Of a stretch of DNA of 64,000 nt, positions 1 to 13,894 are shown in pieces. The position numbers were made by a program, and so were the translations under genes. Origin of the DNA: Aphrophora alni (lineage: Eukaryota > Arthropoda > Insecta > Hemiptera > Aphrophoridae); contig OY740767.1 in NCBI GenBank assembly GCA_963513935.1, positions 78,227,360 through 78,291,359 on the forward strand, given 5' to 3'. The notes below the pieces were generated by a model. That model did no database searches, had not been told where the DNA came from, and saw only the letters and a list, made by a program, of their open reading frames with translations. Position 1 is the stretch's first letter. Every line of letters starts with the position of its first letter.

Positions 1-368
1 CAAATTTAAACAAACTACGTTCAATTATCTATTAGAACAACCTTGTACCAAAAACTTCGCAGAACAACCTTGTTTCCTTCTCTCGGACCTATATTTATAA
101 TTTCCTCGTTTTCAGCAGTCACACCACAGCTTTATTTTTCATTGGTAGGATTCAAAGTTTTCTGGAATTTAGAAAATGACGAATTCTTCCCTATTGGTTA
201 ATTTAAACTGTCCGTTGACCTCCTTACTTAACGTATCTCTAAATGAGTTCCTTGCCTTTAAATCCTTCAGTTTTTTTAAAGTATAGGCTTGTCCATGAGC
301 TTTGAACTCTTTTATTTCTTGTCAAATTGATGGCTTGCCGTTCACTGACCCTAACCAGCACCTTTTCG

Positions 369-419
<51 letters not shown>

Positions 420-3400
420 CCTTACTTGATTCTTATAGATTAAAATTTTTTAAATTTGTAACTTCAATTGCAAATACCTGGTAGCTCCAAGGTTTTTTTC
501 AATATTTTTTCCCTTTAGATTAGCTGTGTACAGAAGTACAAAGATATGTTTTTTTTTTAAATTGCGGTTTTTCGAAGTTCCGTGTAAAATTAGTTCTATA
601 AGGCTTCCGCACCGATCCCAAAAAATACCCTCACAATTTAGAAGCAATTGTTTATTAAAGTTGAAAAAATATATATATATATAATTTTTAAACTAAATAA
701 TAAGGTCAATTTAGGTAGTAAATAATATGAAACTATATATATATATATATTTTTTTTTTCTTTTTCGAACACTATGTCCTTGCATTTTTGCTTTTTGACT
801 AGCAACTACCAAACTGATATTTTTGGTGATGATAAGTTTTGCACGGTTTTGGAACTATTATTTATAAAATTTAGCAACAATAAATCAATAGCTGCTAAGT
901 ACTGATTGTTTTAACAATTACATCCACAAACTTCAAACTAATGAAGCAACAGACATTAGTTGTTTGATAAGACAAGATTTAATAAAGAAGTAGAGTGGAC
1001 CACTTGTACAGTATGATAGGAATGAATGGAAAGTAGTAATTACCAACCATGTAATAATCGGTTACCTGACATTAATTAAAAGACAATATTTTGTAATAGT
1101 AATTCAGGACACAAGCATAATCATGTGATAAAATATTTTGAATTGTATTTACTCTCCCAGGTGAATTGTCAAAGTGAACAATTAATGTTTTTAAAGAAGC
1201 TAAGATAGTAAAAAAGTATTCACCATACATCAGTGTTAATTTTATGTGCTGATTTTCAACTATTATATTTTATACTATGTAACAAATAAATTACTAAGGA
1301 ATTGAATTATCTTATACCAACCCTGTATGTATTATTAATCGAGCAGTATAATATAGCATTATTATTTCTAGACCTTTGTTAAGTGTATATTAATACTATA
1401 CTATCTTAAAAAACATTTTCAACTATTTTGGTACATACTGATTTGTTAAAGATTACTCTTCATGGCTGTGTTAATACCATTTTGAACATCCATGACATTC
1501 AATAGATTAAAAAATCATAACTTGTGCATGTGTTTGTTTTGCATCTATATGATTCTTGTGTAGTTGGAATTGCTGAATTACATAAACACTGATTATCATT
1601 TGATTCAACAAAGCTAAGAGTAACGGTAAATTTATTATCATATTACCGTAGTATGATATTCATAATATAACGATTATTCGTGTTCTAACACATTCTATTC
1701 AACATTTAATAACAACTGGAAAAAATACTCAGTATTTTGTAAATTGTTTGTGAAAGCTGTGGTGGTAAGTGAAAGAATTTATGAGCTTCTAAAAGTGATG
1801 GTGTTTTTAGAAATACATTTTTTAATACAAAGATCTTCTTACTTTTTAAGTAAAGAATAAGTCAAATTCACAACTTATTAAAAGGGAAAATAGTTCATAC
1901 AATTTTTATAAATTCCCAATATTACTAAATGTTAGGATTAATTGCAATTTACATAGTTGGGGATTTAGATTCTTGTATATTTCAGTTTGGTACTTTTAAA
2001 GGTATTAAATTTAATACTTTAGCTCCTCTAATATAATGTTTGTTTCTTTTTATTTCCTCTTATTTATTTTTTGTAAGAAGAAGTACTGTACTTTTTTATA
2101 CTTTATGCAAATTATAACTTGTGTAATTTTGAAGTTTAATTATTCTGTGTATATCTTTTTGTACCTGTTTGTAGCACAATTCAAACAAATACATATTGTA
2201 TCATTCAATTTCATATTATTACTTTTACATAATATTTGTATTGGCAGGTCCAACAAATGTTTGTTATATAAGAATAATAATTTGGGGGGGAAATATTGGT
2301 ATGTTTGATAATTCATGGCTTTATATTATAAAGTAGATCATTATATATTATACAATTTGTGTTTAAATAAGGTTTTATTTAGACATTTTCTATCATTGAT
2401 GTATAATGATAAATGAATGTTGTTTGAGATATAAAATCTTCTTTCGTCATCAATAAAACGAGAGAATATTTAAATAATATTTGAAAACCTAGTTTTATTA
2501 AACTACACAATTATAATATTCATCTTATCCTCGTTTTCATATTGATGTTGAATGATATTGTACAATATGTTTTTAGTTATAATCCAACCAATTTCCTCTT
2601 TATGTAAAGAAGTTTATTCATAGACTAAGTGTAATAGTGACTGCAATACTGTTTTTCTATTTCTCAGGTAGTTATAAAAAGTGATTTAATAACCAATTTT
2701 ATATTTGTTTGGGGTTGTTCGTTGTTACCAGACTACACATAAATTACAGTCATATCATATTGAGTCAGAACCAAAACATTGACAAACAATGAAAGGTGAT
2801 TTAATAGAAGCTAGCTGTTCTGAAGTACAGAACTAGAAGGAATTATACTTTGTACTTGTAAGTTCATGAATTTTGTAATAATCATACAGTCATGAAAATA
2901 ATAGCATTTTAATCATTGACTAAATGATACACCACTAATAAAAGACTATTATTGCTGATACTATTTAAAAAATGTCAATACTTCTTAGAATCTTTTTGGT
3001 TGAGGAAGTTGGTAAATGATACCTTGTTTTATGACTTCACAAATGTGTTCCAGGGCATTATTAATTGAACCATGTTTACATAAAATTAATATATCTTTTT
3101 GTGGCTAATAAACCTTGCTTATTAAGTTTTGTTTATGAAAACTATATTTTTAAATATAAATTTAAGGTAAAATATATAATGTGTTTTATAAAAATTGTAT
3201 TAATTTCATCAGTAAAAATTAATTTGAGTCATTTTCATCCATTGAATTGGTGAATTTTTAAAACACTGAAGATGAGTAATGAAGCTATGTTAAAAGTGGC
3301 TTTATTTTAAAGAAAATCTAGGGTTTCTACTTTGATACCATCATAGCATATAGCAAAATGTTTTCCACTAAGAGATATTTAAAATTTTTGTTTATATTGT

Positions 3401-6019
3401 AGAATTTTTTCTGCATAGTTGAAACTGTTTCATTGTGATTTAGCAAATTTATATTTTACACCATTCAAGGTATCAGTGTATGTTGTAAATGACATTTATT
3501 ACTTCCTGTAATCTATTTACAACTTAGAATTCAACTGAACCTATAATGTCAACAGTAAAATGTCTAGAACACATTTCAATAGATTCATATTTCCTTTGAT
3601 TACCTCTCAATGACAGATTTTAATATTTGTATTTTAATTCTATAGGTTTTTGCTTACATTTTTCGCAGCATGTGGTGAAATACTGGTCATCAGTGATCCA
3701 TTAACTTATTTGTATATGATTTGTATTTTACCTTTTAAAATACGTTTTTGCATAATGCAACTAATAATAGCCTACTATTTTCTATAATAAAATATAAACA
3801 AATTTTATGTTTTGGATAGAATTTTCTTTAATCAAAATTGAAACTGTGCCGTTAAGAACGTGTTAAAACTGAAAACATTACTCAAGGGGGGGGGGTTTAT
3901 TTTTTAAAATAGATTGACGTCTAATATTTATTTCAACTCTTTTTAGTTGCAGTTTATTTTGAAATTATGACAAATGTCAAAATAAATTTTAGTTTCATAT
4001 TAGACTTCTAAGTTCTGTTTTGTATTGCTCTAATTTATTTTTATCTATAGATTTCAATTTATCTATTTCAAATTGAATTTTAATTTTTTTTTGCATTTAT
4101 AAATTATATAAATATGCAAAAAATATATAAATTATAGTTTTGAAGAATAATTGTAAAGAGGAAGTTATAATTTTAACATTAATATATTTTTACATTTTTG
4201 TTCTTTTAATTTAATAAATAAAGTTTTCATTTATTTTATTAATACTGAATGTCAAGGATTGAATGACCACAATTGGTTTTATTAAAAATAAAACATTATT
4301 TTTATATTTTTGTTGTACTATACAGAATTGCCATTTTATCTCCAGACAGTGCCTGTTTTGCCTGTAACTAAAGTATTAATCTCAATTTTGATGTATTTAT
4401 TTAGCTGTCTGTATATATATAGCAAGATAAGTGTTCATTCTTTTTAGATACAGTTGTTAGTGAAAATCTTTTTTGTTGAAAATTTGTGGTTTGTGGTTTA
4501 AATTATATTGATGTGTTGTGATTTTAGTTTATAGTCATACAGCCTATATGACCAAATAGTCTAGTGACCAATTTATTATTTCAGGCCGCAAAATGAAGTG
4601 AAATTTTAAGCTGCCTATTTAAATTTTAATTAGTTTGCCTTTTAACAACATAAAAACAATAATTGTTTTCTTTTGTACAACCTTTCTCCAAATAACACGA
4701 TAAAAGGATGTAAACACTAGTCAAAAAAACACAAACTCGACTGTTTGTTGCATTTTTGGTTTGTACAACACTAGCTCATCTCCAGAGAAATTGGACAAAA
4801 CGATGTCGAATTAGAAATAAACATAAATAATGCAAAAAGGAATATGTGTTTTATAAAGGTCGATGCTTCTAAATCTTGCTTCTTATCTACTGAAGCTCAA
4901 AACAAATATCAAAATTGAGATCAACTTTTAAAAACTGGAGGTTTATGTAATCAGCATATTTTCACAATGAAAAGTGGCTTTTCTTTAACAGATGAAGTAA
5001 CTGATTGGAAGCTACAATGAAGAAATGATTCAGGACTATTTTTGGCATTCATTTATTCAAGTGTATTTTGAGTACAAAAGACCATACCTTCTCAATAAGC
5101 TGTTTATGTTTTTGATATTTAACATGAGAATAGATAAAAATGGCTACTCTGTATACTTTACATTGTATTAATCTAATATCTAGTTTACCATCTGGAAAGT
5201 TTTTTTAGTGATTGATCTCTGATGCCTCCTTGCAAATTATACATCTTTGTACTATGTTACTAATACATGACATTAGTTTAGTGTATCCCCGTATATTCTT
5301 CAAACAAAAATATTACATAACTACATTATACTAATTAATTTATAATTATGTAATTGTGATATTTGGTGATTATTAATTTTGACTGTGTTGTTTATGGTTT
5401 ATTTTGTAACTATTAAGCATTTAGAAACTTTGCAATTTGCAATACCAAATATTGAATGTAAATTATTTTTAATTGTTAATATTATTGTTAGTGCTGTGAT
5501 TTAAAGTGGCTGGTCCACATTATTTATCATTATTAATACAGATGTATGTGTTAATCATTGTGTAAATTATTTTATGCTGTAGTATACTATATGTTTTTGT
5601 TTATTAACTTTGTATTAGATTTATTTCATCCTATTACATTACTCTATTCCATAACATTGACTGACTGTTATCAGGGGAGAGAGGCATAATTCAATTGATA
5701 ACGTCTAGTTTGGACTTGTAAGTGGTCATTAGCTGAGTTTGGTTGGGTTTCTTTGTCTGTCATTGTTGTCTTGTCTTCTTTAGTAGGTATAAAGTTGTTA
5801 GGAAGGAGAGAATTTGAGTAGGACTGAGAATGTATGAAGATTTCATATTAACTTGGTCATAATTGACATGTTATTAAACATGAAATTAAAATTATTTTTC
5901 AAAGAAAACTCAGATTTTTGTTTTCTTTAATTTCAAATAAATTCTTTCACAATGATAAATATCTACCTAATGTCAACCAATAATTATGTATCTGTATTGA
6001 AATCATCGGCATCTGCACT
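1..6019. other. AT-rich non-coding stretch, no gene seen
   Basis: I see no exon-like segment here. Open frames are short and made of low-complexity AT-rich codons (Phe, Ile, Tyr, Lys, Asn). It could be intergenic DNA or a long intron of the carrier gene whose last exon lies at 16428. I looked for the carrier signature PxD/ExxR/K and found none. A (TA)n tract lies at 374-417 and a G9 run near 3885. Confidence 0.6.
374..417. repeat. (TA)n microsatellite
   Basis: Uninterrupted alternating TA of about 44 bases. The 60-codon open frame around it (302-484) is the Tyr-Ile readout of this repeat and is not a gene. Confidence 0.95.
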
Positions 6020-6175
6020 TCCAGGTTTAGGTTTTAGCATGTTCCACCATCTTGGCATTGTTCTTCCAATATCCCTTCTCTCATCTTGAGTTGTACCTCA
6101 TCTTTTTCACTAGTCGATTCTTACTCATTCTCTCCACATGATGCTTCTACCTCTGTGCACCTCTTGTAGAGTACA
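6020..6175 (-). pseudogene. Possible tail fragment of a non-LTR retrotransposon ORF2
   Basis: Read on the minus strand in two frames, this short island of higher GC gives residues such as MSKNRLVKKM followed by Arg/Gly-rich text and a WW pair. That resembles the common end of insect non-LTR polyproteins (GHVERM..RLPKK..GRPRxRW). It is broken by at least one frameshift, and no reverse transcriptase is attached. The resemblance is short, so the call is tentative. Confidence 0.3.
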
Positions 6176-6432
6176 AATATATCACATAGCCTACTATGTG
6201 ATACATTTTTGTCTCCCTCTATATTTTCTTCATTGTCAGCCTTTGAAATTGTGATATAATTTTTGCTATTGACTACTGATCACAATAGATCAATGTGAAT
6301 TCTGTAATACAATAGGAATCTGATGAAGTGGAGAAAAGAAATTGTGTGTTGTTGTCTGTAATAACTAAATTTTTCTATATTGTTATATTGAGTCCATATT
6401 TCCGTTATTAGTAACTAATGGAACCAAATATT

Positions 6433-6436
<4 letters not shown>

Positions 6437-6464
<28 letters not shown>
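6437..6464. repeat. (TA)n microsatellite
   Basis: A run of alternating TA of about 28 bases in AT-rich non-coding DNA. Confidence 0.9.
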
Positions 6465-6466
<2 letters not shown>

Positions 6467-6891
6467 AACTTGGCTGATTTTTGTTTTTTAATGGAAATAA
6501 ATAGATTGTGTATATATAATTTGTTTTGAAATTTACTCTGATTAGTATCTGAGTATCCAATACCACAACAGAGACTACAAACAATTATTGAACAATTGGT
6601 TAAAAAATATGGAAATTATTATTTTTGGCTTACTATTAATTTTATTTTTAATCATAACTATTTTCTGTTAAAATACAAAATTCATAATTAAAAAATAAAA
6701 TTTTGGAAATGAAAGGACAAATCTAAAAATACTTCCTTGTATTATGCATTTATACAGTAATTGAAATGGGGCTACTTCTAATTAGTTACATTTGTAGTCC
6801 TTCGTTATTCTGCATAATTTTGTTCAAAAAGATGTTTCAAAAAATAAATATTAAAGGATCACTTGTTTGTATATTTTTTTTCATTCCTTAA

Positions 6892-7526
6892 CCTGTTGGC
6901 GAGTGCACGGCATATGCCGTGCTTTGATGCATGCTATAAGAGAGTACCCAATTTACCAAAAACAAATCACAAAGGAGTAAGAATTTTTTCTTTTTTTTAT
7001 GTGCAATAAAAATGATATGATATGTGAAAACCTATTTATTTTGTCTCAAAATAACAAAACATATTTTAAATGCAAAAAACGTTTTTTTTACTTTCAGAAT
7101 TGTTTTAACGTGTGATATTCTATGTAGACTTTTTACATAGGGAGTAAAAAGTCTACTCCTAAGTAAAAAATCTATATAGTTACTCATCTTTATAAAAATT
7201 TACAATAAACAACATCTAAAAAACCACAAATAAGCATCAACCTAAACTACTTTCTCACAGCTAACTAGTAATAAAATTCTAAACATGTGTGATAAAGATG
7301 GTAAAACAAGTAGTTGTTTTACATGCCAGATGGCACTGATAGTGTTACCAGATACTGTGTTGCGATAAATAAATAGCCTATTTAGGAAGTCTATTTAGTT
7401 CAAGATACTGTTGCTAGATGTCAGTCGTAATATCAAAATGGCAAATGTTATACATACTCGTTTAGGAACTTACGGCAATTACTGTGCATACTCTTTTTGG
7501 GATCATTGCGCTTACTCGCCAACAGG
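6892..7526. mobile_element. TTAA-flanked MITE A (piggyBac-type), 635 bp
   Basis: Flanked on both sides by TTAA (6888-6891 and 7527-7530), the invariant piggyBac target duplication. Terminal inverted repeats read CCTGTTGGCGAGTG at the left and CGCCAACAGG at the right. Just inside the left end is a perfect 18-bp palindrome (6905-6922, GCACGGCATATGCCGTGC). There is no transposase frame inside, so it is non-autonomous. It lies only 106 bp from a second TTAA element of nearly the same length but different ends. Confidence 0.85.
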
Positions 7527-7632
7527 TTAATAACCTTTAACAAACTTTAATGTTAGCAGTGTGTAATGAACACTTAATTTAAACATTTTAATGGAATCAT
7601 AAATAGTTAGCAAACTGTTGTCAAAGTGTTAA

Positions 7633-8270
<638 letters not shown>

Positions 8271-9311
8271 TTAAAGGTTATTTCACATATTTACAAATTT
8301 TGTTACACTTGAGGAATCAGGTTTCTGTATACTGCTCTTTCATTATATTTGTTTAGATTAGTTCAAACGACCCATAGTATAATATTATACTGTAATTATG
8401 TAATACTGTAACAAAAAAATTGTTGTTAACTAGTGTATGGTTATGTTATCATTGTTTTGAAATGCATACAATTTAATTGGAAGAAATATAACTATTTTAG
8501 CCTATTCTGTGGCAAGACATAGGCTCCAGAACCACTGTACTCTAAAACTCAAAATTCTTATATGTACTGGATGTAACAAAAAACTGCATCTGGCTATTCA
8601 TTTTCAGATTCTACACACAAAACTGAAGTAAATCAGTCGTCCTATGTAAAACTCACATTTTCTCCTTTGTTTTCCAATATCTGCCATTTTGTAATCTTTA
8701 AGAAAAATTTATATCTCATGATTTGATTAAGATAGTACAATAATATTTGGTAAACATGTTTATACGTACATCCTCTAAGAAATTTAAAAAAATATGATAT
8801 AAGCACATTATAAAATTTTTAAATGGGTGGCCGTTAAATTTTGAACATTGACTATCTTGAAAACTACTAATATTAAAAAAAAAGTTAAAAGAGACAAAAA
8901 AGCTTTCTTTTTTAACAACAAACTAAATGTTTTTGGTACTAAAGGTAATATTTGGAATTATTTTATTATTATTATTATTAAAAATAATCATAATTCCATA
9001 ATATTTTGGTTTCGGCTAATCTTTGGTCTTGTAGATAATTGTCAAGAAATTAGATTTTACTTTTTGGTAAACAAAAAATCATTTTGTTTGTCGTTAAAAA
9101 GGAAACCTTTCTTGTCTCGTGTAACTTTTTTTAAATATTCATGTTTTTCGAGATATTCAACAATAAATTTATGAGGGCCGTCATTTGGAAATTTTTAACA
9201 TGCTTATACCATATTTTTGAATGCACACACATATATATATAAAGACTTCTCTTACAGCCTTCTAATATGTCTGAACATTTGAGCCCCAACTGAACATTTG
9301 AGATGTTCCTT

Positions 9312-9391
9312 CAATATAGGGAACCTCGGATTAACCGGCCAACCGGCCTGGGTGTCGGTCCCGACTAGACCGGTTAAGAGGGGTTCTACTG
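9312..9391. mobile_element. Mini pogo/Tigger-type element
   Basis: An 80-bp unit. Its right end read in reverse (CAGTAGAACCCCTCTTAACCGG, shown here in part) matches its left end GAACCTCGGATTAACCGG. TA follows the right end. The same end type, CAGTAGAACCCCTCTAATCCG in two arms, bounds the 400-bp MITE at 51275. This is probably an internally deleted relative. Confidence 0.5.
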
Positions 9392-9438
9392 TACTAGGCT
9401 ATATTGTATGAATCACTAGAGCCCTGTGGTGAATATAC

Positions 9439-9623
9439 AATGAAAGATAATTCCCCAAAACCACAATAAAACACTAACAACACAAAGACTGTATAGTTAT
9501 GTTTATTCTACTTTATGTACATTTCAATAGCACTGCTATCATCTTCAGAGGTACAATAAACATAACTATACAGTCTATGTGTTGTTAGTGTTTTATTGTG
9601 GTTTTAGGGAATTATCTTTCATT
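9439..9623. repeat. Hairpin with 69-bp arms
   Basis: The arms 9439-9507 and 9555-9623 are near-perfect reverse complements around a 47-base loop. The loop contains CATCTTCAG (minus strand CTGAAGATG), a string typical of Penelope-like terminal regions and also found at 12354 and 13977. It could be a Penelope-derived snap-back or a small foldback MITE. Confidence 0.75.
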
Positions 9624-11076
9624 ATTATACTTATTGTCTTTTTAGGTTAATACGTTTTCGAAATACATGTTAAGGACACAAACAAATTTATATATATTCT
9701 AAAATTTATAAAATCGTTTGTTAATCCAATTGGATTATTCAAACTTTCCTTCCTCGTCTAACGTAATCATTAAAATACAAAAATCAATTTTGTTTTTATT
9801 ATTTCATGTTTCAAATGATAATAAAAAACTATTATAAATGGAAAAAACTCCATACAAAATTCATGATTACAAAGTTTGCTCATTATTAATGGAAAAAACA
9901 AAACAGTAAAGCTTTTTAAATTTATTATTAATTAGCTTATTTACTTTAATTTTACGATAACTTTTCCCATGATATGAGTTGAAAAGTACCTGAAAAAAAA
10001 AACTAAAGGATCATCTAGTTCGGGATAATTTGTATAATTTCTTTTTTTAATTCAACACATATTTTATTAATTTAAAACTACCAAAACAAGGCAATAATTT
10101 ATATGATCTTGTTAATAATACATACCACTATTTTAAGGAACACAATAATAACAATGAAACAAATTCATGCTATGGAATATTCTTCAACTTGTTTTTTATA
10201 AATAAACTAATAGTTTTACTTCAAGTTAGCATGATTTTTCAAGAAAATACTATTTTGTGCACATTGATTAATTAATAATAAACATGTTTTCTAAGTCTGA
10301 ACTGGTATTCAGTTTTAGAAAAGGGCTCTTGAATAATTTGCAATACATGGTCAAACATTGTGTAATAAATATTAGTTTTACATTTATTTAGGTAGAAAAT
10401 GACTTTCAGAAATCATTTAATTTTTAACCATTTGTTTTATGATCTATATCTTTAAAAAGTACTGTATCCAATATTATAAAACACTTGATTGAATGAAAAG
10501 TTGATTATCAATCAGATTTGTATTACCTTACTCATTTTTAATCCACATACTCTCATAAACTTACTCTCTGGTTTTAAAATCACCATACATATTTATATAA
10601 CTTTGTAGATGTTGTACCATTGAGTACTTTATGGTTAAAAAAACTGATTTCATAAAGGTATTTTCTACAAACTTTATAAATGGAATCATGTTGGCTTAAT
10701 TTGATTTTACTTTATGATAAGTAGAGAAATAGTCGGTTTGTATACATGATTCATTTTTTTCAGACTGACTGACTGAACAGATTTGATTAACACGACATAT
10801 TTTATTTATTTATTTGACTAGTAAATAACTGGAACTAGTTTGATAGTAAACAATATGTTTCAACCCATTCAAGATTACAGCTACTTAATTATTAACTTCA
10901 TATGAAATATATCGAGGACAACATAAATACTGTATTTCATTTGTATATAATTTTCCTTACTTGTTCAGATTACATTAAAACTGTTGAGTATAGAAAAATG
11001 CATAACTTTCTTCAAGCATTAAAAAAATACAACTGTGACAACATTTAAATATATTGTGTTCTTCTTTCTTGTTTAA

Positions 11077-12134
11077 CTCTTTTGCCGCTGCGCGTCCAGC
11101 GCGCCTGACTAGCCTAGACTGCTGCAGCTGAAATTATTGTTTTTGTAGTACTCTATATAAACCATTCTAAAAACCATGCTATTGAAGTTAGAACAATATT
11201 TTTTTTGTTTGTTATTTTTGTTTTTAACTATACTATAGGATAAACATATCAAAACAAAGTTTCATTCAATTTTTTATATTCAAAAACTACTAAAACCTAA
11301 AACAAGTTAATTTTTTTACAGTGAAATTTTTATTTTGAACTCAAAAATCAATATAAACAAAAAATATTTTATGCATAAAATTTATTTTTTTATTAAAGTA
11401 AATGTACTAATGGAGACCTGTAAAAAATTTCAAGAAAATATAATGATAAACAACAAAGCAATAAACTATTTTCTAAAACATGGAAAAATCGATTTACAAA
11501 TATTTTAACCTTATGTAATACAGAGTCAATAATGCAGACTCAGTAGATGTTTGGACAGTTAGTTGTATGGGTTTGTACACTTTTTAACACACGTAAAACG
11601 TAAATAAGTAACCTAGAAACATATAAAAAAACTGGAAACTAAAAATATTTACACTGTACAACATTATTTGTGTTCAAACACTTTCTCTTTTTAACACCTG
11701 TGCTTAGTCAAGCACATGGGATGAACTCCTTTGTTACAATTTTTGCAACCATAAAGAGTTTTCTTCCTTTTGCCTCCAGAACTGGTACTTTGAGCACTAA
11801 ATACTGAACAATTACTCTGTTTATTTTTTGCTAAAAGGTAAAGAGGCTCATCACCAAAACCTGTATGTTGTGCCAGGTGGGGGGTCGCTGAGCCATTCCT
11901 CAGTGATCGCTTCAATAATTGAAATTTAAAATTTTAGTCTAAAAAGAGGATTATCTGAGTTAATTTTATAAAGAATGCAGAGGTTCACAATCATCCTAAA
12001 AAATATATTTGGTGTTTCTATCTGCTTGAATAACAAAAATATAGCCATATTACGAAACGTCCTTTTAAAAGGACGTCGGCGGTTTTTGGCCGAAAAGTCA
12101 ACGTCCTTTTAAAAGGATGTCAGCGATAAAAGGG
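11077..12134 (-). mobile_element. Internally deleted piggyBac element, 1058 bp
   Basis: TTAA flanks both ends (11073-11076 and 12135-12138). The ends read CTCTTTTGCCGCTG and, in reverse, CCCTTTTATCGCTG, close to the classic piggyBac CCCTTTN..CGC ends. Near the right end are a perfect 18-bp palindrome (12058-12075, CGTCCTTTTAAAAGGACG) and a one-mismatch copy (12102-12119). Only the C-terminal part of a transposase survives (11691-11915), so the DDE core has been deleted. Confidence 0.85.
11691..11915 (-). pseudogene. piggyBac transposase C-terminal cysteine-rich domain (remnant)
   Basis: The 74-codon minus-strand frame ends with a zinc-binding pattern, CKNCNKGVHPMCLTKHRC, of the kind that closes piggyBac transposases and binds the subterminal DNA. 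The upstream DDE domain (three Asp) is missing, because the element is only about 1.06 kb. The first Met is arbitrary, since the frame enters from deleted sequence. Position and orientation inside a TTAA-bounded element support the call. Confidence 0.7.
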
Positions 12135-12138
12135 TTAA

Positions 12139-13640
12139 AAAAAATTGCTGTAATGTAGGTTAGATTTGTCTGGTGAAACAGTAAATTGAATAAAATCCCA
12201 GATAATGTTGAAACATTCTATAGCAAACTGACCAATGGTGTAGTCTGAAACAACTTCATTATGGAAAGGTCTACGAATCACTGAATTTATAAATAGGTTA
12301 ATAAAATATTACCTGTTATATGTCTGCCGCAGTTTCAAATGATATCACTCATCCATCTTCAGTTGTTGAAAATATCACTCACATGAGGTCGTCAGAACAT
12401 TGAATATTGTTACAATACACAAACAACGTATACATTAAATTTAATTAGTTTATTCTGCACATTCATAGTTTTCAGTGCGAGAGCCGGGTCAGAACCAGTT
12501 ACACAACTTCATTTAAAGGTGGAAAAATATCTAGATGTTGATTTTGTTTTGAAAAAAACAATATTTCAGTGATTGTTGAAGTGTGTATTTTATATTTAAT
12601 TCCTCTAAAAGTGATAAATGTATTGGACTAGTTTTATTATAACATTTTTGGAATATTTATAATGTTACTCACCTTACAAACTATTTTATAACAATTTAAA
12701 AATCGAAACAACTCAAAATAATTACATATATAAATTCACACATACTAGAGTCAATATTACCATTAACTTGTTAGTAATGGATACCCGTTTTAGTGTGTAT
12801 TATATCAAAGTGAGATGGGAGAATTTAGGTCTACCCACAACACTATCTGCTGCAGATTTTAGTTTTTTTGCTTTGACAAATCTTTTATTTTGTGTGGCAA
12901 GATATATTGTTATTAATGGACAGTGGTTATTTCCAAATCCCTTCTAAACCTTATGGATTTATTATTTATTGAATTTGTATGATTCAGTATAATTCTCTTC
13001 AATCTAAATAGTGTTGTTTTATAGAGTTAATAACTAAGAAATATGATTATTAATGAAAAAGTCTTGTTTACAATGTTACTTAACAATAGTGGGAAGAGTA
13101 GTTGTTGAAGGCCCATAGGAAGAATATAAAATACTTTCATAGAAAGCTATCGATCATTATATTATCAGTATAATTATATTATTAAAATGTCAATAAATAA
13201 CTGTTATATTAAATCATTTTTTCAAAAAATTTGTTATGATCAAACTGATTAAACAATATTATTGCTACATTGGATTATGATTGTTTTTTTGTTTTTTTTT
13301 GTCATATTTACAATAAGATTAACAAATGTATATTTTATATTGAGATATGGTTTTTCTGCATGTGCATGTGGAGGAGGGCTTTTATTATTGAATTTGACCT
13401 TATAGTCGGTTCATGGTTATTATTTACTTAACTTTTAATTTTTATATCTTCTTGGTTTTACATAAACATAAAATTCATGGAGTAAAATTCAGAAATAAAG
13501 TTTTATCATCTATTTTTGAAAAACTTTCTATTTCTATGATTATGAACCTATATTTGGTTCTAATTTTTTAGTTTGAATTACTTATGTAATATTAAGTTTG
13601 AGTTTAATAGGGCACATAACCTATTATGTTTAAATTTTGT
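12139..13640. other. Non-coding stretch
   Basis: No exon is seen. At 12330-12390 the minus strand reads CTGAAGATG followed by a TTTGAAAC context, resembling the signature near Penelope-like element termini. The rest is unremarkable AT-rich DNA. Confidence 0.55.
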
Positions 13641-13644
13641 ACGG

Positions 13645-13762
13645 ATAGAAAATACAATGAAACACTTAAGTTCTGAAATATTTCGTAGACACTGTTCACT
13701 GGTTAGAAAGTGAAATGTTTACGGAATATTTCAGAACTTTAGTGTTTTATTGTGTTTTTCTA
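13645..13762. repeat. Hairpin with 44-bp arms
   Basis: The arms 13645-13688 and 13719-13762 pair imperfectly around a loop of about 30 bases. The right arm shares AGTGTTTTATTGTG with the right arm of the 9439-9623 hairpin, so the two may come from one family. Confidence 0.6.
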
Positions 13763-13894
13763 TTTCTACACTACTAGATAAAACCACAGACCACATTCCA
13801 AGGTAAGCCTGTGTCTTCTATCCATTGAAATTGTAAACATTTTGTAGTAATAAGATAGTCTTAATTGATAAGAATTAATAGTCAGAGTTACAAT

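Larger units (their letters stand above)
8275..11076. other. Non-coding stretch with small repeat remnants
   Basis: No exon is recognised. The 108-codon frame at 8848-9174 reads low-complexity Lys/Asn/Phe text and lies in a segment that shares short strings with 51.8-52.2 kb (for example TCGAGATATTCAA and TTGTTTGTC(G/A)TTAAAAA), so it looks like an old repeat. A pogo-like mini-element (9312-9391) and a hairpin (9439-9623) are listed separately. Nothing is seen in 9630-11070. Confidence 0.55.

Noticed and set aside
8848..9174. 108-codon plus-strand frame
   Set aside because: Low-complexity Lys/Asn/Ile/Phe text including an (ATT)n run; sits in repeat-like DNA.
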